Below are positions 7,373 to 15,500 of a stretch of DNA of 18,404 nt, one piece after another. The notes beneath the pieces are model-generated. The model did no database searches. It saw only the letters and a program-made list of their open reading frames with translations, and had not been told where the DNA came from. Source of the stretch: JBPEWY01 sp052032225. GTDB lineage: Bacteria; Bacteroidota; Bacteroidia; Flavobacteriales; Flavobacteriaceae. Location: positions 1-18,404 of the forward strand of contig JBPEWY010000092.1 of NCBI GenBank assembly GCA_052032225.1, read 5' to 3'. The position numbers and the translations under genes were made by a program. Within the stretch, counting starts at the first letter, position 1. Each line of letters opens with the position of its first letter.

Positions 7373-7380
7373 TATATTTG
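7373..7380 (+). promoter_or_regulatory. Candidate -7 box of tRNA-Pro(TGG)
   Basis: TATATTTG fits TAnnTTTG and ends 27 nt before the mature tRNA. A run of seven T (7353-7359) sits where the -33 element would be. An identical octamer precedes the second tRNA. Confidence 0.55.
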
Positions 7381-7407
7381 CATCCTCAAAATTATGAGAC
7401 TACAATT

Positions 7408-7482
7408 CGGGGTGTAGCGTAGCCCGGTTATCGCGCTTGGTTTGGGACCAAGAGGTCGCAGGTTCGAATCCTGCCACCCCGA
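7408..7482 (+). tRNA. tRNA-Pro, anticodon TGG
   Basis: The acceptor stem CGGGGTG (7408-7414) pairs with CACCCCG (7475-7481), and the C1-G72 pair is typical of bacterial tRNA-Pro. The anticodon stem is CTTGG/CCAAG with loop TTTGGGA (7441-7447), so the anticodon is TGG (7443-7445). The T arm is GCAGG-TTCGAAT-CCTGC and the discriminator is A7482. CCA is not encoded. The anticodon arm closely resembles that of E. coli tRNA-Pro(TGG). Confidence 0.97.
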
Positions 7483-7541
7483 CAGAGTTTAATTTAAAAA
7501 ACAAGATTAATTTAAAATCTTACTATAAAATTATTTAGACC

Positions 7542-7577
7542 AAGGCGCTAATGTTTTCATTAGCGCTTTTGTTTTTT
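7542..7577 (+). terminator. Rho-independent terminator after tRNA-Pro(TGG)
   Basis: A perfect nine-bp stem GCGCTAATG (7545-7553) pairs with CATTAGCGC (7558-7566) around a TTTT loop. It extends by three pairs outwards including one G-U, and is followed by TTTT-G-TTTTTT. This separates the two tRNA units. Confidence 0.88.
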
Positions 7578-7614
7578 AAGCAGATATTAGCTACTATATA
7601 ATTTATCAAAATTG

Positions 7615-7622
7615 TATATTTG
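7615..7622 (+). promoter_or_regulatory. Candidate -7 box of tRNA-Pro(GGG)
   Basis: TATATTTG, the same octamer as upstream of the first tRNA, lies 51 nt before the mature tRNA and just after the terminator at 7542-7577. No clear -33 element is visible. Confidence 0.5.
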
Positions 7623-7673
7623 TCCGCCAGAAAAACAATGTACTTTTCTTAAAGGTTTTAACTTACTTTTTTT

Positions 7674-7746
7674 CGGGATGTGGCGCAGTTGGTAGCGTAC
7701 ACGCATGGGGTGCGTGTGGTCGCTGGTTCGAGTCCAGTCATCCCGA
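7674..7746 (+). tRNA. tRNA-Pro, anticodon GGG
   Basis: The acceptor stem CGGGATG (7674-7680) pairs with CATCCCG (7739-7745), again with C1-G72. The D arm is GCGC-AGTTGGTA-GCGT. The anticodon stem CACGC/GCGTG encloses loop ATGGGGT (7705-7711), giving anticodon GGG (7707-7709). The T arm GCTGG-TTCGAGT-CCAGT is closed by a G-U pair, and the discriminator is A7746. CCA is not encoded. The GGG isoacceptor reads CCC and CCU codons, complementing the TGG tRNA upstream. Confidence 0.95.
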
Positions 7747-7771
7747 CTTGTAATTTTAATAACTTCAACAA

Positions 7772-7814
7772 AAAGCGTACTTAAACAAATCTTTTAAGTA
7801 CGCTTTATTTTTTT
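7772..7814 (+). terminator. Rho-independent terminator after tRNA-Pro(GGG)
   Basis: A perfect 14-bp stem, AAAGCGTACTTAAA (7772-7785) with its complement at 7793-7806, has a 7-nt loop and is followed by A then seven T. It is a very strong hairpin that isolates the following locus from tRNA transcription. Confidence 0.93.
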
Positions 7815-7840
7815 ATTCATTCTTAAAAACACTTTAAAAC

Positions 7841-7862
7841 TACCTATACAAAAACTCAACAT
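7841..7862 (+). promoter_or_regulatory. Candidate operator upstream of the symporter (two 11-bp units)
   Basis: TACCTATACAA (7841-7851) is followed directly by AAACTCAACAT (7852-7862). Both fit the unit consensus deduced from the copies upstream of susC (first unit TACCTMWACAW, second WAACTMWACAW). It lies about 37 bp upstream of a TAnnTTG box at 7899-7905, a position suited to an activator. No binding data exist; this is a pattern-based prediction. Confidence 0.45.
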
Positions 7863-7898
7863 AGCTCTATATACCCAAAAGTATAGGTCTATTTATAG

Positions 7899-7905
7899 TA
7901 TATTG
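7899..7905 (+). promoter_or_regulatory. Candidate -7 box of the symporter-regulator transcript
   Basis: TATATTG resembles the TAnnTTTG box with one T fewer, the same form as the proposed susC box TATCTTG. It ends 41 nt before the symporter ATG. A -33 TTG is missing, which would fit a promoter dependent on an activator bound at 7841-7862. Confidence 0.35.
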
Positions 7906-7946
7906 GAAGCAACCAAAATGTAATACTACCTCTAAAATATAGTTTT

Positions 7947-9533
7947 ATGATTTATTTTTCTTTTATTGGATTTACGCTATTAGTAGGTATCATCTCGTAT
8001 GTTTCAACATTAAAAGTAAACGAAAAATCATCAGATGGTTATTTTTTAGGTGGTAGAAGCTTAACTGCAGGAGTTATTGCTGGTTCATTATTGTTAACTA
8101 ACCTTTCTACCGAACAAATAGTAGGTTTAAATGGACAGGCATATTCCGAAGGAATTTTGGTTATGGCATGGGAAACATTGGCTGCTATTGCCATGGTTAT
8201 AACGGCTGTTTTTTTATTGCCTAAATATTTAAAAGGAGGCATCACAACAATCCCTCAATTTTTAGAAAAGCGTTATGATTTAACCACTAAAACAATGGCT
8301 ACAGTGTTGTTGTTGTCTGGATATGTTGTTGTTTTTTTACCTATTGTTTTATACTCAGGATCTGTAGCAATTGTTACCATGTTTGAAGTAGATAAACTTT
8401 TTAATATAGAGTATAATACGGCAATTTGGATATGTGTTTGGGGTATAGGTGTTGTGGGGTCTATTTATGCCATATTTGGAGGTTTAAAAGCCGTTGCGGT
8501 TTCAGATACTGTTAATGCAATTGGATTGCTAATTGGAGGGATATTAATTCCTGTTTTTGGGTTATTGTATGTTGGAGATGGAAACCTGGGAAATGGTATA
8601 ACAACGTTAGTAAACACAAATCCAGATAAATTTAAAGCAATCGGAGATGCTAATTCAAGTGTGCCTTTTGCAACTATTTTTACAGGCATGATGCTTGTAC
8701 AATTATTTTATTGGGGTACAAATCAGGCTATTATTCAAAGAGCATTAGCTGCTAAAAACTTAAAAGAAGGACAAAAAGGACTATTATTAGCAGCTTTTAT
8801 AAAAATATTAGGACCTCTTATTGTTGTATTACCTGGAGTAATAGCGTATCATATTTTTGGTTCTAATTTAGCAGTACCTGACCAAGCATATCCACTTTTA
8901 GTTAATAAAGTATTACCTGTTGCACTTATTGGTTTTTTTGCAGCAGTTTTGTTTGGAGCAATACTAAGTTCGTTTAATAGTGCTTTAAATAGTTCGATTA
9001 CTTTATTCGGATTAGATATTTATAAAGAATATTTTAATAAATCGGCTTCAGATGCGCAAGTAGTTAAAATTGGTAAACGATTTGGCATTTTGTTAGCGCT
9101 TTTATCAATGTTTATTGCTCCTTTAATTGCCAACGCTCCTGATGGGTTGTTTGGTTATCTTCAAGAGGTTAATGGATGCTATAGCATACCTATTTTAACC
9201 ATTATAGTAATAGGTTATATTACTAAATATGTTCCTGCATTAGCAGCAAAAGTTGCTATAATTTCTGGAGTTATTTTATATTCTGTTAGTCAATTTATTT
9301 TAAAACCTTATGTTTTTGGAGCAGATAATTACCCGCACTTTTTGCATGTTATGGCAATCCTTTTTGTTTTTAATGTTTTGATAATGTTGATTATTGGACT
9401 TATTAAGCCCAACGAAATTGGTTTTAAACTTAGTTATACTAAACAAGTAGATATTACCCCATATAAACATTTAAAGCTTGTAGGCGCCTCAATTTGTTTG
9501 ATAGTAATTGTTGTTTATATTTACTTTTCATAA
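7947..9533 (+). CDS. Sodium/solute symporter (SSS family, SGLT-like)
   Basis: This 528-residue inner-membrane protein with many hydrophobic helices imports a solute, probably a monosaccharide, with Na+. The N-terminal part has DGYFLGGRSLTAGVIAGSLL and TNLSTEQIVGLNGQAYSEG (51-69), resembling the segment of Vibrio vSGLT around NISAEQFIGMSG. Later come IPQFLEKRYD and FGAILSSFNSALNSS (336-350) followed by LDIYKEYF. Ser341/Ser342 correspond to the serines of the Na2 sodium site in vSGLT, so sodium coupling should be intact. Length is normal for SGLT-type carriers. It opens the polysaccharide locus, with only 15 nt to the regulator gene, so the two are probably co-transcribed. Its job is probably to take up the sugar released by the locus's enzymes from the periplasm (inference). 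Confidence 0.9.
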   Translation: MIYFSFIGFTLLVGIISYVSTLKVNEKSSDGYFLGGRSLTAGVIAGSLLLTNLSTEQIVGLNGQAYSEGILVMAWETLAAIAMVITAVFLLPKYLKGGITTIPQFLEKRYDLTTKTMATVLLLSGYVVVFLPIVLYSGSVAIVTMFEVDKLFNIEYNTAIWICVWGIGVVGSIYAIFGGLKAVAVSDTVNAIGLLIGGILIPVFGLLYVGDGNLGNGITTLVNTNPDKFKAIGDANSSVPFATIFTGMMLVQLFYWGTNQAIIQRALAAKNLKEGQKGLLLAAFIKILGPLIVVLPGVIAYHIFGSNLAVPDQAYPLLVNKVLPVALIGFFAAVLFGAILSSFNSALNSSITLFGLDIYKEYFNKSASDAQVVKIGKRFGILLALLSMFIAPLIANAPDGLFGYLQEVNGCYSIPILTIIVIGYITKYVPALAAKVAIISGVILYSVSQFILKPYVFGADNYPHFLHVMAILFVFNVLIMLIIGLIKPNEIGFKLSYTKQVDITPYKHLKLVGASICLIVIVVYIYFS

Positions 9534-9548
9534 AAGGTAAATATTATT

Positions 9549-12353
9549 TTGAAAAACAGTTTTTTACTAACATTTTTATTGTTCTCTGTATTTGTCTTTG
9601 GGCAAGAACTTCCTCCTATTTTAAACTATACTCCAAAAGATTATAATGCTGCCAACCAAAACTGGATGATTTCTCAAAGCAATAATCATTCTATTTACAT
9701 AGCAAATAATAATGGTTTGCTAGAGTTTAATGGCGCACAGTGGAATTTATACGAATCTCCCAACGAAACAATTATTAGGTCGGTAAGAGTTATCAATAAC
9801 AAAATATATACAGGGTCTTACATGGAATTTGGTTATTGGGAACCCGATATTACCAATAGATTAAGTTATACTTCTTTGAGCGATAAGATTAAGGATAAAC
9901 TACTTGAAGACGAGCAATTTTGGAATATTATTCCTTATTCTAATTGGATTGTTTTTCAATCATTACATAGGTTATATGTTTACAATATTAACAGCGAAGA
10001 ATTTAACATTATAACGCCTGAAAATGGAATTGTAAATTCATTTTTTGTAGATAATAATATTCTTTTTCAATCTGCCAACAACGAAATATTTGAATTAGTA
10101 AATGGCAAACCCTCTCTGCTAATAGGTAAAGAAACATTGCAGAACAAAAAAATTATCAATGTTTTTAATACACAAAGTGGATTGTTATTAGTTACAGAGT
10201 CTAATGGTTTGTTTTTCTATTCAGATAATGTTTTAAAAGGAGCTAATTTAGAGTTAAATAAAAAGTTATCTAATTACAATATATATAGCGCCATACAGCT
10301 TAAAAACAATAGTATAGCTTTAGGAACCATATCTAAAGGGTTAATTGTTTTGTCGGAAAACTTAACAATAAAACATCAAATAGAACAGAAAAACGGTTTA
10401 GGAAACAATACCGTTTTATCAATTTTTGAAGACAACAAGAATAATTTATGGTTAGGGTTAGATAATGGTGTAGATTGTTTAAATATGCAATCTCCGATAA
10501 GCACTTTTTTTGATGGAGAAGGTTTTCTAGGAACAGTATATGCTGCTATAGTGTATAAAAATAATTTGTATGTTGGCACTAACCAAGGGTTGTTTAAAAA
10601 ATCTGAAGAAAATAGTAGTTTTAAACTTGTGCCGGGAACCAAAGGACAGGTTTGGACTTTATTTACATACAAAGACGTATTGTTTTGCGGTCATAATTTA
10701 GGTACATTTTTAATTAGTAATAATTCAATTAAGCATATATCAAAATTACCGGGAACTTGGAAATTTAATGTTATTCCCAACCAAGAAAACCTAATTATTC
10801 AAGGTACTTATCAAGGGCTCTCAATACTCGAAGAAACATCTCCCGGAGATTGGAATTTTAAAAACAAAATAGAAGGATTCAATTTATCATCTAAACATTT
10901 TGAGCTAAAAAACGATAAAGAAATATATGTAAGCCATGAGTATAAAGGAGTATTTAAAATAATACTTAATAAAGAGCTAAATAAGGTTGAAGATATATTT
11001 AATATTACCAATTTAAAAAAAGGAAAAAATGTTAGTCTTGGCAAAATAGAAAACACAATATATTATGCCGGTAAGGAAGGGGTTTTTAAACTTAGTCAGC
11101 AAGATTCTAGCTTTAAAAAAGATTCTTTGTTGAGTACTATTTTTAGTAACGATACGTATTATTCTGGAAAAATAATAGTAGACAATAAAACCAATAAACT
11201 ATGGATATTTGCTAAAAATAATATTTACTTTATTTCGCCAGGAAAACTAAGTAGCAAACCTACGCTAACGGCAGTACCAATTCCCCTGAGTTTACGTAAT
11301 ACAACAGCAGGCTATGAAAATATTATAAATCTGGGAGATAATAAATACCTTGTTGGATTAGCAAATGGTTACTTCACTATAGATATTGATAAAATTAAAT
11401 ATCCGGCTTACCCAATTAAAATAAACGAAATAACTCATTACGATTCAGGTTTTGAGAATGTGTACCTCCCTGTAAATAAAACTAGTAATCTTGCCTATTC
11501 TAAAAATAATATTTCGTTTAAATATAGTATTCCTGAGTTCGAAAAATTTTTAGTTCCAGAATACCAATACAAACTTGAAGGAGCTAAAAACAGGAATAAC
11601 TGGAGTAATTGGTCTACCAGATCTAATGTTAGTTTTGAAAATCTTTCTTTTGGATCGTATACCTTTAGTGTTAGAGCAAAAATTGGCAATAAACTATCTG
11701 ATGTAGCAACTTATTCTTTTGTTATTAATAGACCATGGTATTTGTCTAATACGGCTATTTTCTTGTACAGCTTAGCTTTAATAATACTGGCAGTTTTTGT
11801 TCATAAAGCGTACAAAAGGTTTTATAGAAGACGAGAAGAAAAACTAATACAAGAGAACAAAAAACAACTAGAAATCACAAAATTAGAGAATGAGCAGGCT
11901 TTAATGAAAATAAAAAATCAACAGCTTAAACAAGATGTAGAAAGTAAGAATAGAGAACTGGCTGCTTCTACAATGAGTTTAATTCATAAAAACGAAATTT
12001 TATCTCAGATTAAAGAAGAGTTAGTAAAAGAAGGAGACATACATAAAAATATTAAAGCTGTAATTAAGAAAATTAATAAAAACACTAGTGAAGAAGATAA
12101 CTGGAACTTTTTTGAACAAGCGTTTAATAATGCAGATAGTAATTTTCTACAAAAAGTAAAAAACAGACACCCAAATTTAACTCCAAATGATATGAGATTG
12201 TGTGCCTACCTAAGACTCAATCTTTCATCAAAAGAAATTGCTCCTCTTCTAAATATTTCAGTGAGAAGCGTAGAGATAAAAAGATACCGTTTACGAAAAA
12301 AAATGAATTTATCTCACGAAACCAGCCTTGTAGAGTACATATTAAAAATTTAG
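9549..12353 (+). CDS. Membrane-spanning one-component sensor-regulator (beta-propeller, Y_Y_Y, LuxR-like HTH)
   Basis: A 934-residue protein. Residues 1-19 (MKNSFLLTFLLFSVFVFGQ) form a signal peptide. Residues about 25-640 contain propeller-type repeats such as NNLWLGLDNGVDCLN. About 655-728 is a Y_Y_Y domain (SFKYSIPEF, YQYKLEG, YTFSVRA). One membrane helix lies at about 735-755 (TAIFLYSLALIILAVFVHKAY), followed by a coiled coil to about 850. The C-terminal domain of about 60 residues, LTPNDMRLCAYLRLNLSSKEIA followed by NISVRSVEIKRYRLRKK, is a LuxR/GerE-like HTH. Hybrid two-component sensors of Bacteroidota share the periplasmic half, but no histidine kinase or receiver is present here. The protein would therefore sense glycan in the periplasm and bind DNA while membrane-anchored, as proposed for SusR-type proteins. 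The start is TTG at 9549: the signal peptide begins there, and AAAGG lies at 9533-9537. It probably controls the adjacent susCD genes. Confidence 0.88.
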   Translation: MKNSFLLTFLLFSVFVFGQELPPILNYTPKDYNAANQNWMISQSNNHSIYIANNNGLLEFNGAQWNLYESPNETIIRSVRVINNKIYTGSYMEFGYWEPDITNRLSYTSLSDKIKDKLLEDEQFWNIIPYSNWIVFQSLHRLYVYNINSEEFNIITPENGIVNSFFVDNNILFQSANNEIFELVNGKPSLLIGKETLQNKKIINVFNTQSGLLLVTESNGLFFYSDNVLKGANLELNKKLSNYNIYSAIQLKNNSIALGTISKGLIVLSENLTIKHQIEQKNGLGNNTVLSIFEDNKNNLWLGLDNGVDCLNMQSPISTFFDGEGFLGTVYAAIVYKNNLYVGTNQGLFKKSEENSSFKLVPGTKGQVWTLFTYKDVLFCGHNLGTFLISNNSIKHISKLPGTWKFNVIPNQENLIIQGTYQGLSILEETSPGDWNFKNKIEGFNLSSKHFELKNDKEIYVSHEYKGVFKIILNKELNKVEDIFNITNLKKGKNVSLGKIENTIYYAGKEGVFKLSQQDSSFKKDSLLSTIFSNDTYYSGKIIVDNKTNKLWIFAKNNIYFISPGKLSSKPTLTAVPIPLSLRNTTAGYENIINLGDNKYLVGLANGYFTIDIDKIKYPAYPIKINEITHYDSGFENVYLPVNKTSNLAYSKNNISFKYSIPEFEKFLVPEYQYKLEGAKNRNNWSNWSTRSNVSFENLSFGSYTFSVRAKIGNKLSDVATYSFVINRPWYLSNTAIFLYSLALIILAVFVHKAYKRFYRRREEKLIQENKKQLEITKLENEQALMKIKNQQLKQDVESKNRELAASTMSLIHKNEILSQIKEELVKEGDIHKNIKAVIKKINKNTSEEDNWNFFEQAFNNADSNFLQKVKNRHPNLTPNDMRLCAYLRLNLSSKEIAPLLNISVRSVEIKRYRLRKKMNLSHETSLVEYILKI

Positions 12354-12355
12354 AT

Positions 12356-12398
12356 TACCGCAACATTTTCTTAAAATACCTCAACATTAACTATACAA
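12356..12398 (+). promoter_or_regulatory. Candidate tandem operator between regulator and susC
   Basis: TACCGCAACAT (12356-12366) and TACCTCAACAT (12377-12387) form a direct repeat exactly 21 bp apart, two helical turns, with 10 of 11 identical. The second is followed by TAACTATACAA (12388-12398), and the first by the degenerate TTTCTTAAAAT. The combination TACC-TMWACAW plus WAACTMWACAW also occurs upstream of the symporter. An inverted AATGTTGA lies at 12453-12460. The repeat begins three bases after the regulator's stop codon. It is about 140 bp upstream of the proposed susC promoter, which is rather far for direct activation. Confidence 0.45.
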
Positions 12399-12542
12399 CC
12401 CGAATAAAAAGGCGACAAAAGATTCAATATAAACTAAAATCAATTATTGATAAATGTTGAAAATTAAAAGGTTTTTGTTGGGTTTTTGATAAAAAATCAT
12501 TTAAAATTTTAAAATGTATATTTTTTGTTGTGGTGTTTTTTG

Positions 12543-12571
12543 TTGATTTCATAATACGTGTTGTTATCTTG
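12543..12571 (+). promoter_or_regulatory. Candidate susC promoter
   Basis: TTG (12543-12545) and TATCTTG (12565-12571) are separated by 19 bp, close to the Bacteroidota -33/-7 arrangement. Transcription would start near 12577, leaving a short leader before the susC ATG at 12590. The remainder of the 236-nt regulator-susC gap holds the candidate operator, a 14-bp AT-only palindrome (12500-12513) and three TTTTTGTTG repeats. Confidence 0.5.
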
Positions 12572-12589
12572 TATGAACAATTTTTAATT

Positions 12590-15500
12590 ATGAAATCAAA
12601 ACTATTAATTGTCGGTTTTCTATTCGGATTTTATGCTGCATTCGCACAAAATTTTGCTGTAAAAGGAACTGTCTATGATAACTCAAATGCACCCTTGCCG
12701 GGTGTTAGTGTTGTTGTTAAAGGAACAACTTTAGGTACCATTACAGATTTTAATGGTAAATTTTCTATAGACACAAAAGTATTTCCTGCAACACTGGTTT
12801 TTTCTTATGTAGGTTTTAGAACCCAAGAAATTACAGTTACCGATAACAAGTCATTACAAGTTTTTTTGCAAGAAGATTTACAAACTCTAGATGAGGTTGT
12901 TGTAATAGGTTATGGTACTCAAGCAAAAAAAGAAATTACTGGAGCCGTATCTGTGGTATCATCAGAAACTATAGAAAAACTTAATCCTGTTAGAATTGAG
13001 CAAGCACTACAAGGGCAGGTAGCCGGCGTTAGCATTACTTCTCAATCAGGCTCACCTGGTAGTGCTTCAACAATTAGTATTAGAGGGATAACAACTAACG
13101 GAGATAACAGACCTTTAATATTGGTTGACGGTAATGTGATAGAGGATTTAAGTACTATTAATCCCAACGATATAAAAAGTATTAATGTTCTTAAAGATGC
13201 TACTGCTGGAATTTATGGTGTAAGAGCTGCAAATGGTGTAATTTTAATTACTACCAAAACTGGGTTTGAAAACACTAAACTAAAGTTTGAGTTTGATACT
13301 TACTCGGGGATGCAGGTAACAACCAGAAAAATCCCTGTTTTAAATGCTACTCAATATGCATTACTTGCAAACGAAGCCTTTGCTTCTGGTGGAGACAACT
13401 TGCCTTTTGAAAATATAGCAGATTTAGGCGCTGGAACAGATTGGCAAGAAGAAATATTTAAAACGGCTCCCATCTCGAACATAAATTTAAATGTTTCTGG
13501 AGGTGGTAAAAAATCTACTTACTCATCGGGAGTTTCATATTTAACTCAAGATGGAATTGTTGGTGGAAGTGATGCCAATTTTAACAGATTAACCGGAAGG
13601 GTAAATTACACTTTAAAATTTTTAGAAAACTTTAAACTAACCACTTCAGCAATCTTCACTAACACAAACAGAAAAAACTTATTAGAAAACACGTTAGGTT
13701 CAGTATTGTTTAATGCTTTAAACATGGCTCCTACACTAAGTGTTAGAGATAGTAACGGAGATTTTACTCTTGCCGAAGGTTTAGGCAATGAAGTTATAAA
13801 CCCGGTAGCACAAATAGAAAACACTTATAACAATACTGAGGTAAATAAAATAAGCGGAGTTGTAGGGTTACAATACAACTTTTTCAAAAATTTCACGGCA
13901 GATACCAAGTTTCAATTTAATTATGCAGAGGTAGAAAGCAAAAATTTTTCACCCCAAGTATTTTATGGCTCAGGAAAGGTGTTTAATGTAGATAGAAGTA
14001 ATGTAACAGAGTCTAAAAACATTTTTAGAGACTATACCTGGGATAGCTTTTTAACCTATTCTAATTCTTTTAATGAAGCACATAATTTAACTGTTTTACT
14101 TGGTATGTCTGTGTTTAAAACAACAGGTGATTTTTCTTCATTTACCGGGTTTGACATTCCAGATAATTCTTATAAAAACGCAAGTATTAAAAATGCTTCA
14201 GATGTAGTAGACAACTTTATTAACGGAGGAAATACTTTTGATGCTAGACTTCTTTCTTATTTTGCCAGATTACAATATGATTATAAAGGTAAATACCTTC
14301 TTTCGGGTGTAATTAGAAGAGATGGTTCAAGTAAGTTTGGACCTGAAAACAAATTCGGATATTTTCCATCTGGGTCTTTAGGATGGATTGCCACAGAAGA
14401 GTCATTTTTAAAAGATTCTAAAATAATTAACTTCTTAAAACTTAGAGCAAGTTATGGTATAATAGGTAACGATAGAATACCAGATTTTAGATATGTTTCG
14501 CTACTTAATGGTGAAGGAACATATGTTTTAAATGATGAATTGGTTTTTGGTAAAGCAATTGGTGCTTTAGCCAACCCAGAAATTAGATGGGAAAAACAAA
14601 AAACATTAGATATTGGTTTTGATGCAAGATTTCTTGACAGCAAGTTAAGTTTAACGGTAGATTATTTTAAGAAAAGAACCGAAGATCTTTTAGTAATATC
14701 TCCGGTGTCTGGTATATTGGGTGCAGCAGCACCAGGTTCATCGCCACCGGTAATAAATGCAGGAATTGTAGAGAATAGTGGGTTAGAGTTTCAAGTAGGA
14801 TATCAAAACAACATATCAGAAAACACTTCTTTTTCAATAAACTTTAATGCAACAACATTAAATAATGAGGTGTTGTTTGTTAATAGCGATAATGGATTTA
14901 TTCCTGGAGGTTCTTTTGGTGTAGGACAAGACCCTCCAGCAAGAATGGAGGTCGGACAACCTATTGGATATTTTTATGGGCTCCAAACCAATGGTATTTT
15001 TCAAAACCAACAAGAGGTTGAAGCTCATGCTACACAAGTTAATGCCGCTCCGGGAGATTTACGATTTGTTGATCAGAATGGAGATGGTGTAATTAACTCA
15101 GACGACAGGACTAATATTGGAGACCCTATTCCGGATGTAATTATGGGGTTAAATATTGGGTTTCAATACAAAAATTTTGATTTTACAACCTATTTATATG
15201 CATCTGTAGGCAACGATATTGTTAGAAATTATGAAAGAAATCAACCACTAACAAACAGAAGCATATATTATTTAAGTAGATGGAGAGGGGAAAACTCTAC
15301 AAATTCCTTTCCCAGAGTAACTACTGGGGCTAATTCTAATAGTTTATTTTCAGATTTTTATGTAGAAGACGGTTCTTATTTAAGAATGCAAAATATACAA
15401 CTTGGTTATACTATTCCTTTTAAAGTAATAGAACACATCGGCATAAATAAATTTAGAGTTTATGCAACTATAAATAATGCTTTCACACTTACTAAGTATA

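Noticed and set aside
7503..7521. Six-bp inverted repeat AAGATT/AATCTT after the first tRNA
   Set aside because: It is short and AT-rich with no T-tract; the hairpin at 7542-7577 is a much better terminator.
7408..7746. tRNA genes as an integration site for a mobile element
   Set aside because: No integrase, no duplicated tRNA 3' end and no composition break are visible on either side.
10376..10672. Open frame of 98 codons antisense to the regulator
   Set aside because: It is a shadow of the regulator's propeller region and has no start context or motif of its own.
12200..12460. Open frame of 86 codons on the plus strand
   Set aside because: It overlaps the end of the regulator in another frame, has a low-complexity composition and no recognisable motif, and covers the candidate operator.
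12530..12589. Twenty-codon upstream extension of susC from a GTG
   Set aside because: It overlaps the proposed TTG/TATCTTG promoter and would place 20 residues before a perfect signal peptide; the ATG at 12590 is preferred.
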